Positions 51,964 through 62,422 of a DNA stretch of 64,000 nucleotides are shown one piece after another. How positions within the stretch are numbered: position 1 is the first letter of the stretch; each line of letters begins with the position of its first letter. The position numbers and the translations under genes were made by a program. The notes below the pieces were generated by a model. That model was not told the origin of the DNA. It ran no database searches and worked only from the letters and a program-made list of their open reading frames with translations. Source of the DNA: Periplaneta americana (taxonomy: Eukaryota; Arthropoda; Insecta; Blattodea; Blattidae); the NCBI RefSeq assembly GCF_040183065.1, contig NC_091124.1, forward strand, positions 65,015,501 through 65,079,500. Direction: 5' to 3'.

Positions 51964-54409
51964 AGAGAATCGAACTAGTCACGAACTGCTTCAAAGCACC
52001 TGCATTAACAAGCCTAGCCTTCAGTTCAACATCAGGTGAAAGTTCAACTACGGTACATCACTTCGTAACATAACTGAAATCACTGGCATAATTTCGGGAC
52101 TATGTGTCATAGACTTAGCTAAACCCTTATCACAACTAGAGAGCTGCAGAATAGGGCTTACAACCCATTTTCATTCGACCAGTCAGAGAGTATCCGTGAA
52201 GGTTGAGCACCTGACTGAATGTTCGAATTTCAACTAGTTGCGCCTGATGTTTTGCAGGCTAGACAGAACACTAATATTTTTTTGAGTATACAAATGGAGT
52301 AACAATTGAAGGAAATGTACCATGTGTAATTTAAGAAATGTATTTCCTTGATATAGGCCTAAAATTATCACACTTATCTTCATAACATAGGCCTATATAG
52401 ATGAACAAATGGACACCGGTAGCAACAAAGGAAATAAGTGTAATGCATAATATGAAATCTGGTGTGTAAAGAAATGCAAGAATAGAATAAATTACATTTA
52501 CTTAGAATGCAATACAGTACGGTAGAAAAATACAAAATAAGTACAATATAAGAGAAAATAAGTACATACATTCTATTGTAATGTTTATACTTCAAACTCA
52601 AAATGCACACCTCTGAAACAGTAGTTGTTAATGCCTTTTAATTACTCTAAGCAGATGCGTTATTTCATTAATAAATCGTTTTGCTCTTGACGATATCAAC
52701 TATAATAGGTACCTGAATGAATGAACCAATCATTGAATCAATCAATGAATCCATAGATGAATGAATCAGTGAGTTGGATGGATTGATGGATCGATGGATG
52801 ATTGATTGTAGTAAGAGAAGAAGAATGATCAGTTAAATAGTAGGCCTACATGATAATAATCACGTCTTTGCAAGGGCTCTGGTTCTTGGAACTCCTGCAT
52901 GGCTCATTGTGGTCTATCTTTGACGTTCACCCATAAAGAGTGAGAAACAACTCGAATATTCGTTAAACCGAACCTGAGACACTTCGCAAGATGGAAGAGC
53001 TTTGCATACTGACTACAGTGCCAGGTGTTCATTAGCAATATATAATTTCTATTTTTCGTAACTGGTTGTGCACGACTCTAATCACTACTCTGATAGTTGC
53101 GAAGTGGTGCAAATTGGTGTATCACAACTTAATATTCAGTCAACATTGCCTCATTTTATCACCTCTGTAATAGACTCTGTTGCTTAAAAGTATTTAAAAT
53201 TATCTTGTTCTTTCAGAAGAAGCTGTCGACCTGGTTGGCGAGTTGGTATAGCGCTGGCCTTCTATGCCCAAGGTTGCAGGTTCGATCCTGGGCCAGGTCG
53301 ATGGCTTTTAAGTGTGCTTAAATGCGACAGGCTCATGTCAGTAGATTTACTGGCATGTAAAAGAACTCCTGCGGGACAAAATTCCGGCATATCCGGCGAC
53401 GATATAACCTCTGCAGTTGCGAGCGTCGTTAAATAAAACAACATTTCAGAAGAAGCTATAAGTTGTAGGACAATATTGCGGGGTCACTGCAAGAGAGAAG
53501 TATGTCACAACCATGAAGGGAGAAAAATAAAACTTTTACGAAAAAGGGCTGATCCTAGAATTAGTCAGGGCACTCTATCATTGCCTTTTGCTTTGCCACA
53601 TCTATAAAGTTTAAGGATAGGAGAACAGATGATAGAAACTGCCGAAAACACATGAAATCTCATTCTTCAGAATTTCGTGATATAGCTCCCTCTTACAGAG
53701 GACCCTCAGTTATTTTTGTAATAATAATGAATTCTTAGCAGTAAAACCAAAATAGTAATAGCACTAGCTATATTACAAATAAAGATTATTATCAAATTTA
53801 CATAACGAGAACAGAAAAATTAATGAAAGTGATGATGAATTATTTGATAGGCTTAATTATTACTTACAAGAGAACTGTTAATGAACTCATGTCGAAAATT
53901 CCGCTCAGAATGTATATTGGACCTCCTTAGCAGCTAGACAAATAAAATAAAATTTGCTAGTCATACCGGTACTAGATTGTAACTGCAAGAGTGTGAAAAC
54001 TTAATTTTAATGTTACATTAAGCAAATTGGCACGTATTTGGAGAGAGTAGTTAAGTCATCAAAGACCAGCTGGTCATGTAGCATGGAGATAAGTTTGTGC
54101 ACTCCATGTACTTCACCAGTTAAATGCAGCTGAATAAGCACTACTCCCATTTTCGATAATCATGTTATTCAAGCTTTAATTTCACAATCTTACCGTTAGA
54201 ATGAGCTGCTATTTAACTATTTCCTATCTCCTGTGGAGATCAAAGAGTATGCACAATTTGAGGGTAGGTTCCGACATGAGCTCATTAGCAGTTTCCTTGT
54301 TAAACATTACTAGCAATAGGTTGGTCATATCGAGCGTAAATTCGATTGGCTCTTTTTTTCTTCTTCCATTTGTAAGATGAATTTTAGTGATACTGATGTT
54401 TCGGCTTTA

Positions 54410-54457
<48 letters not shown>

Positions 54458-57400
54458 GCGGGCTTATGTGAGGGCGGCAATGAACCTCCAGTTCCTTAAA
54501 AGCCATTTGTAAATAAGTAAGTAATAATAATCTTCTTCTTCTTCAACTTCAGGGTATAGGCCTCAAGGCCTGTTCTGACTTCAAAGGATGATCCAGCGGG
54601 TTCTAGGTCTTCCAATGCTTCTCCTACCAATAGGATTGTAATTGAGGAGGATTTTAGGAAGTCTATAATATTCCATATGTTGAATGTGTTCGTTTTGTGC
54701 TTGTACCCGCTCATAAAGATTATATATCTGTAATCTATTGCATATATCTTCACTTTTTTGCTTATCTAATAATGTGAGGCCTGCAACACTTCGAAGAAAT
54801 TTCATTTTGCTCCTTTCTAATTTTCTCTTGTTATTTCTGTTTAGTGTCCAATTTTCGCAGCCATAGGTGAGTAATGGGACTGCAAGTGTTTTGTAAAATT
54901 TTAGTTGTGTTTCAGGTAACGTTTTATTTTTTAGTGTTATAATTGTTCCACACATACCTTTGAAATCTATTAATTTTTATATCCACATCTTGTTCTTTTA
55001 AGTATGTAATAGTGCAGCCTAAGTATTTGAAAGATGATACCTATTCTATAATTTCTTTATCTATGACGATTTTACATCTTAAATGATCTGGTCCCAAAAA
55101 TGCCATAGTTTTAGTTTTTCTGTTAGAAATTTTTAGATTATAATTCATCATACATATTTGTAGTTTGTAGACATCACACTGTAGGTCCCTTGTTTGACGC
55201 CCTGATTGACCTTAGCTTTCTTACTTGTAATAATAATAAATTATAATAATTTAAAAAATATATGTTTTTACACAATGGTAAAGTATGTGGTACTTACCGT
55301 TGCTGTTTTAATGTCTATAAGTTGATCATACCACATTCGAGTGGTTGCTATGGTAACAAGAGGGCTGTAAGTAAAAGTGTGCGGGAAGTGAATGCGTGCA
55401 GGAAATAAAATTGCGTGGATTTCTATGTCATTATTCATACAGAAACAAAAAACAGTTGAAGACCATCATGAATCAAGCAAATTCCGGAGGCCATGACCTC
55501 ATACACATATCGTCCACTGCAAGGCAGAGTATTGTAAGCACAATTTTGCTGAATTTATAGAAGAGACAATTAAGATACTTATCCAACATGGTGGTGAATA
55601 CGATAGTCAAAGTTTAAACCAACTTATAAGAGGGGAAAAAATTGTTGAGACTCACAGAACTTTTACAGCCAATGCACAGTGATGGATATAATTTATTCTA
55701 AGCACTGTAACTTATTTTTGGTAAAAGTGGCGCTTATGTTACTTTGCCTTGCAGGGGATAATATATGCAATCCATATTTTCAGTTTTTGGCCTCACCTCG
55801 TTTTTTCAAACTCTTTCCTCGATTCTGTTACGATGCACTTACCGCACATGTATCACAATATACTATATTATTCCCTAAGCTTTTATATGAAATTCTGGCA
55901 TGGATTGGTACAAGTATATTTCTTTTTTTACAGGTTTGTTCTATTTCGAGTAAAGTACACACTACCCGATGCAAGGCAAGAGCAATTGCAGTTGATGGCA
56001 ATACACAATTAGTATTTCTTGACACTCCTGGATTAGTCAATTCTGATGAATCTCATAGGTATTGGATTTATTAGGCCTACTGATTTTACAATTTCATTCT
56101 CAGCTAGGCCTACTGGAACTGAAAAAAATAGGGACTGTTTTTTTTATATGGAAATAACTCACATGAAGTAATAATGAATCTGGACAATCTCAACAGATGC
56201 ACAGCCCTAGTCATGCACGATACTAAAGGATTATTGGAGTGTAACAAAACTATTGGCTTTATTGCCAAATGTTTAAGCACTAGAACAACAACATAATCGT
56301 TGATTCTCTTTCTGATCTCGACAATTTCTAGTTTCATCTTTGTGTATTATATACTCCATTATATGTGTAGAATGTGTAGTGTTAAAAGCTGACACTAACT
56401 TTTGGCTAAAGATGCACCATAACTTTTGAATTACAGTATTTATGTTGGTCATTGTTGAGATTTTTTGTGGAAATTATTGTGTTATTATTGCTTTGCTGAT
56501 TAAATAAAAAATTATTATTGATTTTGGGTGCATAGAAAGAAATAAGGAAAATTCTAGTTGTGGTAAATGTACATAATTTTCATAAAGTGTTCTCGATTTG
56601 AACATCTGTAACATTATTATAGGCATCACCTAGAACGTGCATTTCACACAGATGGAGAGGAAGCCCTACTGGAAGCAGATGTGATAGGTGTGATTCATGA
56701 TGTGTCAAATAACTGGACACGAGACAGACTCGATCCTAAAGTACTGAGGCTTCTACATTTATATCCTAGAAAACATTCGTTCCTCATACTTAACAAGGTA
56801 CGTATTGGTATACTGTTTTTCGAATTTGTCTGCATGTTCTCGAAATTAGTCTATTTTTCATGTATCATAGTTCTCTTTTTATGTTCTTATTTTTTTGCTG
56901 TAAATCCTGAAATGGATAATGTCTTTCTTATAATTCATCTTGGACTTCAATTCTCTGTTTTTGTCCTTCATTATACCATCAGAAGTTTCTTTATCGATTT
57001 TTTTCACATGTTCTAACCAGACCATCCTCTGGAACTTTACAATGTGTTCACTCTTAAGGATATTTTTCTAGATTTCTGTTAGTTTTTTTATTTCCAACTA
57101 TTGTTTTCTCGGAATATGTATTATATGTCTTTCTCGTGTTAAATTTTACCGTACCTGGTTAACATGTTCACCATGAAGAAAAAAGGGCGGTATAAAACAT
57201 TTGGCTAAATGTGAGTTGTTAATTTTGACAATAAATGATTTTTGTAAAATAGGCCTATACCTTTAATATTTGCCACAGGACTTTGTTTCACGTTATCACT
57301 TTTTCATATTAAATTCAATAACACTACATTCACATTCCTAAAAGTACCAATGCATGTTGCGGAAAAATGGTACGTGATAGAGAAAATATGAGCTTAATTT

Positions 57401-58914
57401 TGGATTCAGCACCCCAAGAAACCATAAATTAGTATAAAGTTTTATAAAAATGTTTATGACTCTTAATTTTGCACGTCTGTGTAATAATTCAAATATCATG
57501 GACATAATACTGTTATCTTTATTTAGAAAATAAAGTAATTGTTTCTATTAGTTTGATACTGAAAAGTAATTATCACATTTCTTTACTTTCGTAATGATAA
57601 TTATTATTTTCTTATTTCCTTGTTTCCTTATATTCACTAGGTTCGCATCTGAGTAGCATTTCATTTATGCCCACACTAGTTACAATTATTTATTATACTC
57701 TACCGAAATGAATGCTTACAAATTACAGATTGATGCATTGAAATCTAAGAGGAAATTGTTGGATATTATTCGCCTTCTTACAAATGGTTCTTTGGCTGGA
57801 CAGCAGAAAGAATTAGACGAGGATTCACCATCAATAATAAACTACACAGCAGATACAGATGAGGAGCACAAAGTTGGAGTGGAGAATCAGCAGCTTTCAG
57901 AATTACAAGTGAAAAGAAAAGTGAAAACAGAGAGAGGCTGGTCACATTTTGAGGAAGTTTTCATGGTGTCAGCCCTGATGGGAGATGGCATAAAAGATGT
58001 CAAGGTAATTGCTTAGATTTATTTGATGCTATGATGACTTCAGCCTTTTAGCTTATATGATTTTGCTTTATTTGTCTTTATTTAAAACTAGGCGTATTTA
58101 TTATTTAAAATGTTAATTTCCTGGCCATGTTGATTTTTTCCCACCCGTTTATATTACGAGTATTGGCATACAGAAGAGCTGAAATAATTAAGGTATTTTT
58201 TTAATGTATTTTATAACAATGACAACAAAGGTGATAGAAGAATGAGGCTCAGAATGATGATAATCAGGCTTTGCATGTTTGTCACAGGAGATATATTAGC
58301 TGGAGTAGTTTCTCCTGGTACATTAATGACGTCAGACAAAGGCACAAGCAGGTTACAAAACCTCTGTGAGTTCTGACTTGTGTTATGTAGGAACACATGT
58401 TATTATGTATGTTTGTATGTAGATGAGTTCATTGTGATATCATAGAGGAGGCGCACCAGGAGACAAATCCACCACCAATATCTACACTGCAGTTGTTTAT
58501 TTCGGAATTTTGAATTGATTATTTTTATGTAAGGAATGGTAACATAATCTCAGAATGTATATCTTTTGTCACTGTAATAGTAGTTATTTCAGTAAATAGA
58601 TGTAAATTATTGTTTCTATAGCCTATATGTATAAAACTTCTATTGTGTATCTATTATCAGATTATTAATTTTGAAATACAATTGTATAATCAATGGCGTG
58701 GCAAAAATATTTATTCAAAACGTTTGGATTGTGCAAAACATTAAAACTAAGTTGCAGTGTTGTCATGATATGCTCCATTATTTACATTCACTGCAGGCCT
58801 ACTGTACCACCACTTATCCAGTAAGCGCATTGTTGCCAACACATAAATTGTATCCCCGTCAGTCTAACACCTGGAAATCCGTCAGAATCCGTGAAAATAA
58901 TAAAAAAAAGATCC

Positions 58915-58984
<70 letters not shown>

Positions 58985-61038
58985 AAGAGAAATAAAAAGT
59001 AAATTTTAACACAACTTACCAATCTTGATTAAAATAATAATTCGTCAACCTCTGACTTGAATACAAGGAAATCTAAAACGGGGGATTCTTTAACATGGTA
59101 TGGCATAGGCAGGGCTGTTCAAAGAAAAATAAAATTCTCCAGAAATTAAACATTTAAAATGACAGCAGCAAAAAAAGTCAAAAGACAATGTAAATCGTAA
59201 TTTCCACCAGAAAATCCGTCACCCGTCAAAGCCTTTCTTTTCCCGTCCACTACATTGAAATTCCGTCAGTTTTGACGGAATTTCCGTCCAATTGGCGACA
59301 CTGAGCGAGTGTCAGACATTTGAACTCCCTCCCTCCCGTACAAGGCTATATTTCTCGATAAATTCAGTGTGACAAAAATGCGAAGCCTAATGATAATACT
59401 GATAATAGTCATGATCATGACAGTGGTGGCACTAGTGCTGCTGCTAATGATGATGCATTATTCATTCTCGTATTTGTGGGATGACTTGATAATAATTTAG
59501 GTCTTTTAAAACAAGATAATTTTGGGCATTAAGAGTCATGGTTGTCTATAGAAAGAGAATTTTGTATCTATTTAGTAGCCGAGATGTAGGGCCAATAGTA
59601 ATGCAATAATTCACTTAAATTTAATTCAAACTGATTGTTTGTAATTTAATAATTCGAACTAATATAACATTAAATAGTATTGTTACATCAAATGACAATC
59701 ACAAACATCTTCCTTTCATTTTTTTTTACTAATGCAGTGCATATTGGCATGTAGCCATTTGTGCCTCTGCCTACTTTTTCTTGATTGTTTGAGGTTGGGG
59801 CACCATTAGGTCGGATCCTGTTTACCCTGTAGGGTAGATAGGGTTGCCGACTGTTTTTGAAGAAAATATACAATAAGTTATTTCACATAGAAAATTGACA
59901 AATTATTCATTTCAGTTGGCAGTACTAAAATACAACTATATTCTAAACTTAGGAGTTAGGCTTAAATTAAGATTGTTTTGAGACATTTTGCCTCACTTAA
60001 TAGTTTCAAACAAATTGTAAAAATTCCCTATATGAGTTGTTAAAGGTTAATTGTAATTTGCAGTTCTGACTTGATTAGATGTGTCATGCTCCTGTTTCGA
60101 CATCTGTTCACTTGTTCATAAGAGAAAGCACTCTCTGCATGAACTTTGCTGCCTGGTATGCTTACAGCACAACATACTAGTTTTTTTTTTTTTTTTTTTT
60201 TTTTTTTTCTAAATTTGTAACTCTAACATTGTTTGATTTTAAACTACTGAGCCCTGAAACTATTTCTGGCAAGTATTACCTTCTACAGAGATTGAACATT
60301 TCATTGCATCTCTGGAACAACAGAATCCATCGTATAAGTCACCTTCAATGACCGAAAAATTAAATGTTTTAAATAGATTTTTACATTATGCAAAAATAAG
60401 GGAGATAAATGCTCGAGGAGGCAAAAAATATGGGAGTTAGGAGACTTTTAAAAATTACGGCTAAATATGAGAGATCCCAGGAAATACAGAAGGATTGGCA
60501 TCCCTAATTGTAGAGTACATGGGTATGAAAGAAAGCACGATGGATGAAGTTGGTGAACGGCGAAATGAGCCCAGGATCCGATGTCAAATGTTACCCAATA
60601 TTTGCTCTTAATGGGTTGAGGGAAAATCCAGAAGAAACCTCATCCAGGATTTGACCCTGAGCCCCACTAGTTTCGCAGAAAGACATGCCAACCATTACTG
60701 CAAAGCATTGAATTAAAACATATATAATTTCCCAATTAATATAGTTAGATAAATATAATGAAAATTATGAAAATAAGTACATTATTTGAACCAGTATTTT
60801 TATATTGTTGTGTTAATAATATACTCGTATTTGTATCCACTCACTGTTTCATTACAGGATTATTTATTACACATAGCTGAACCATCACCATGGCTGTTTC
60901 CAGCTTCCCAGTTCACAGACCAACCATCAGAAACTGTAGTAATCGACACTGTCCGAGCTAAGTTACTAGACTATCTACCACAGGAGGTACCATACAATCT
61001 CGTCACGAGTATGGAGTATTTTGAAACTAGTGAAGATG
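49957..61038 (+). CDS. ERAL1: ERAL1 orthologue, mitochondrial Era-like GTPase (partial at right edge)
   Basis: Known role: ERAL1 is a mitochondrial matrix GTPase of the Era family that binds the small-subunit rRNA through a KH domain and assists assembly of the 28S mitoribosomal subunit. Seen here: exons 49957-50271, 55934-56058, 56623-56797, 57729-58004 and 60858-61038, all with GT-AG and consistent phase, giving 357 codons. G1 is GVPNVGKS, the G2 region HTTRC, G3 DTPG, G4 NKID, and G5 SAL. The linker (PWLFPASQFTDQ, then LLDYLPQEVPYN) matches the family. The N-terminal ~60 residues are rich in Arg, Ser and Leu, fitting a mitochondrial presequence. The KH domain (about 80 residues, GxxG loop) is not found before 64000. 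The start ATG has A at -3 and G at +4. Confidence 0.94.
50908..51085 (+). mobile_element. 3' tip of the GRRVRGRRRYQMIDD element, with (GAAT)n tail
   Basis: [20 protein letters not shown] and CPWAEH repeat the end of the minus-strand copy at 27.4-27.6 kb. It ends in GAATGAATGAATG. It lies in ERAL1 intron 1. Confidence 0.8.
51363..51600 (+). mobile_element. Older copy of the same SINE family
   Basis: The copy contains ATGCCTGACCGT, GGTTAAAATCCTGGTTGGGA, TAGCTGGTTGAGGTTTTTTC, ATCACCATCTAATTC and AAACGTCGTAAAATAA in the same order as 49438-49690, with many changes. ERAL1 intron 1. Confidence 0.72.
51930..51960 (+). repeat. (TA)n microsatellite
   Basis: Dinucleotide run in ERAL1 intron 1. Confidence 0.93.
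51970..53210 (+). other. ERAL1 intron 1, unrecognised segment
   Basis: Contains several TAGGCCTA-like octamers and a degenerate tetranucleotide tract. No conserved frame. Confidence 0.5.
52725..52812 (+). repeat. Degenerate tetranucleotide region (ATGA/GATT/GATG)
   Basis: Imperfect repeats of GAATCAAT, GAATGAAT and GGATGGATTGATGGAT. Confidence 0.7.
53225..53443 (+). mobile_element. tRNA-derived SINE with perfect 14-bp target duplication
   Basis: The target duplication TTTCAGAAGAAGCT stands at 53211-53224 and 53444-53457. The head keeps a 7-bp acceptor stem (GACCTGG 53228-53234 with CCAGGTC 53293-53299) and the B box GGTTCGATCC. The tail reads GCGAGCGTCGTTAAATAAAA, sharing GTCGTTAAATAA with the other SINE. 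The intact duplication argues for a recent insertion. Confidence 0.9.
54409..54455 (+). repeat. (AAT)n microsatellite next to a LINE tip
   Basis: Trinucleotide run directly upstream of the LINE 3' tip. Confidence 0.93.
54455..54523 (+). mobile_element. 3' tip of the RT element seen at 28 kb
   Basis: GCGGGCTTATGTGAGGGCGG followed by CAATGAACCTCCAGTTCCTTAAAAGCC and AAATAAGTAAGTAA matches 28846-28905. It is preceded by an (AAT)n run. Confidence 0.78.
54530..55215 (-). pseudogene. Non-LTR reverse transcriptase C-terminal end, second family
   Basis: The minus-strand ORF contains TLPETQLKFYKTLAVPLLTY, GCENWTLNRNNKRKLERSKM, KFLRSVAGLTLLDKQKSEDI and GRRSIGRPRTRW. Upstream, in broken frames, are NRKTKTMAFLG and FKYLGCTITY. 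The order matches the region from palm to C-terminus of jockey/I-like insect elements. The tail runs into a TTA-rich simple repeat. Confidence 0.85.
55216..55933 (+). other. ERAL1 intron 1, end
   Basis: The open frame running into exon 2 is partly intronic. No element was identified. The acceptor tract TTTCTTTTTTTACAG is strong. Confidence 0.55.
55934..56058 (+). CDS. ERAL1: ERAL1 exon 2 (switch regions, DTPG)
   Basis: A poly-T tract and ACAG acceptor precede VCSISSKVHTTRCKARAIAV. Then comes QLVFLDTPGLVNSDESH, and the exon ends inside an Arg codon (AG|G) at a GTATTG donor. HTTRC and LDTPG are hallmark Era-family sequences. Confidence 0.94.
56160..56300 (+). mobile_element. Diverged 3' tip of the same non-LTR family
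   Basis: TATTGGAGTGTAAC...GGCTTTATTGCCAAATG followed by AGCACTAGAACAACAACA matches the family tail with more changes than the other three copies. It lies just after ERAL1 exon 2. Confidence 0.6.
56623..56797 (+). CDS. ERAL1: ERAL1 exon 3 (to the NK of the G4 motif)
   Basis: The exon encodes HHLERAFHTDGEEALLEADV, IGVIHDVSNNWTRDRLDP and HSFLILNK, with an AAG|GTACGT donor. The intron falls exactly between NK and ID of the guanine-specificity motif NKxD. Confidence 0.94.
57729..58004 (+). CDS. ERAL1: ERAL1 exon 4 (ID of G4, insert, G5 SAL)
   Basis: The exon begins IDALKSKRKLLDIIRLL. It carries an acidic, low-similarity insert as in vertebrate ERAL1, then GWSHFEEVFMVSALMGDGIK and DVK, with an AAG|GTAATT donor. 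It is 92 codons, phase 0 at both ends. Confidence 0.93.
58919..58985 (+). repeat. (TA)n(GA)n compound microsatellite
   Basis: About 50 bases of TA followed by about 17 of GA. The repeats generate spurious Ile/Tyr- and Arg/Glu-rich ORFs on both strands. Confidence 0.95.
59257..59284. other. Perfect 12-bp hairpin with 4-base loop
   Basis: GAAATTCCGTCA at 59257-59268 pairs with TGACGGAATTTC at 59273-59284 around GTTT. It sits near the right end of the possible MITE at 58.8-59.3 kb. Confidence 0.6.
59305..60529 (+). other. ERAL1 intron 4, unrecognised segment
   Basis: AT-rich, with a 30-base poly-T at 60181. No conserved frame. Confidence 0.5.
60530..60705 (-). mobile_element. tRNA-derived SINE, minus strand
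   Basis: Reversed, it reads GGGTCAAATCCTGGATGAGG, TTTCTTCTGGATTTTCCCTC, AACCCATTAAGAGCAAAT and GGATCCTGGGCTCATTTCGC, matching the body order of the family at 49.4 kb. ERAL1 intron 4. Confidence 0.65.
60858..61038 (+). CDS. ERAL1: ERAL1 exon 5 (linker before the KH domain)
   Basis: The acceptor is CATTACAG. The exon encodes DYLLHIAEPSPWLFPASQFT, then IDTVRAKLLDYLPQEVPYNL, and ends in phase 1 before GTAGGT. E/PxPWxF and LPQEVPYN are typical of Era proteins just before the KH domain. Confidence 0.92.
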
Positions 61039-61164
61039 GTAGGTTTTTAAATGTATTACTATTTTGCACACTAACAATTTTTAGAGTAGAGAATAACTGT
61101 TAAAAAATGGATCAAAAGTAGTTATATAGTCTTATACAATTACGTTTAACCAACAATTTTATTA

Positions 61165-61244
61165 TACATTTCTTAAAAATAAATTAATTTAGAACATATC
61201 TAACTACATTTCTTAAAAATAAATTAATTTAGAACATATCTAAC
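61165..61244 (+). repeat. Perfect tandem duplication, 40-bp unit
   Basis: TACATTTCTTAAAAATAAAT followed by TAATTTAGAACATATCTAAC occurs twice in a row with no difference (61165-61204, 61205-61244). It lies just after ERAL1 exon 5. Confidence 0.95.
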
Positions 61245-61650
61245 TTGCCTGTAAGTGTATGATAGATTTTGTGACAAGACAAGTAATGTCATTGCATGTT
61301 GTATTGTACGACACCTTTAAGAATTCTGGAACTAATTTAACATTCATCATTCTCCCCATTAACACAAAAGATATTTTTCTCTTCCCATTCACTCTTAAAT
61401 CTACGTTTTCTAAGACTATTTTTAATGCTTGAAAGACACTATGAAACTTTTGAACACTTCTAATAACACATTGATAAAGCAAGCTCACCACTGCTCTCAC
61501 TTCGCGTAACAACATTGGACGTAGTACAGATAGGTGTGGCAGTACATGATGTCTTGGTTTCAGTTCTGTAACTTCAGGGACATACTCGCGAGTAAGATTT
61601 TGGAGACTACTGTATAAAATAATCGTTATTGACTGTATTGTTAAAAACAT
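61240..61650 (-). other. Unrecognised 136-codon open frame (minus strand)
   Basis: This open frame lies antisense in the ERAL1 intron after exon 5. Composition is mixed rather than low-complexity (for example NLTREYVPEVTELKPRHHVL), with basic patches and hydrophobic stretches. I recognise no domain. Its stop lies within the second copy of the 40-bp tandem duplication. A decayed transposon ORF or chance are both possible. Confidence 0.3.
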
Positions 61651-62422
61651 TTCTATCTTACACCTTAAATCATGTTACAGTGTTGCGTTGTTTATACATT
61701 TAATTATGAATTCAATTACGATTATTATTGCGCTTAATACTGCAGCTTCAAAATAAGTTCTCTTCACATTTTCTTTGGATAATAGCCAATGAAGCACAAC
61801 TTGTAAAGAAAACGTTTCTGTAGTTAGTATTTAAATATTTTACACTTCATATCTGACTTCATTTTCACATCTAGAAAGATTTATTTTGTTCCATAAAGTT
61901 ACACAAGGGAACTTGTTTAAATGTAATTTTAAATAGTTAAGGTAAAGTCTAATGTTCATTGTGAAAACAGTCTTTTTCTTCTTACGTTCGTATTCCTCCT
62001 CAACCTCCTGCTATAGAATGGGGCTTTAGTCTGTTTCCTTCTCACATTTCTGTCCATTGTTTTCTGAGATGAGTAGATTGATACCTTATTGGTTTGTATT
62101 AAGCATCTGTTTTAATACTCCTTTCAGTATATGATTTCCAGTCGTTTCTGTATTAATCCCTCCCTCCCTCCCCCCCCCCCATTAATGGGTTTACTACACA
62201 TTCTTATCAAATTTCTTTATTTTTAAATGGGTCTAGTTGTGTGTAGCTCTTTACGTTAATAAGGAAAAGAAAGATCTCTGCTGTTTATATTTGATTTTTG
62301 TCTCTTTTACTCACTGTTTATACCTTGTTGCCCTCCAGTGAAGTGAGAATTATTGTATTGGAATAAAGTCTAAGTATCCTGTCTCGTAGTCTTTTTCAGT
62401 GTTGTTGTATTTGTGCCACATA

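Larger units (their letters stand above)
58832..59304. mobile_element. Possible MITE containing a (TA)n(GA)n block
   Basis: The termini TTGTTGCCAA and, reversed, GTGTCGCCAA are similar, and AATTCCGTCA-type motifs recur near both ends. No target duplication was established. It lies in ERAL1 intron 4. Confidence 0.35.

Noticed and set aside
53228..53299. tRNA gene
   Set aside because: Acceptor and T arms pair, but the anticodon arm does not form a proper 5+7 structure, and the block is the head of a SINE with target duplications.
55679..55933. The upstream part of the ORF at 55.68-56.07 kb as coding
   Set aside because: Only the part after ACAG at 55933 matches ERAL1. The preceding residues are hydrophobic translation of intron and poly-T.
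58671..59012. ORFs with Ile-Tyr and Arg-Glu repeats
   Set aside because: Produced by the (TA)n(GA)n microsatellite.
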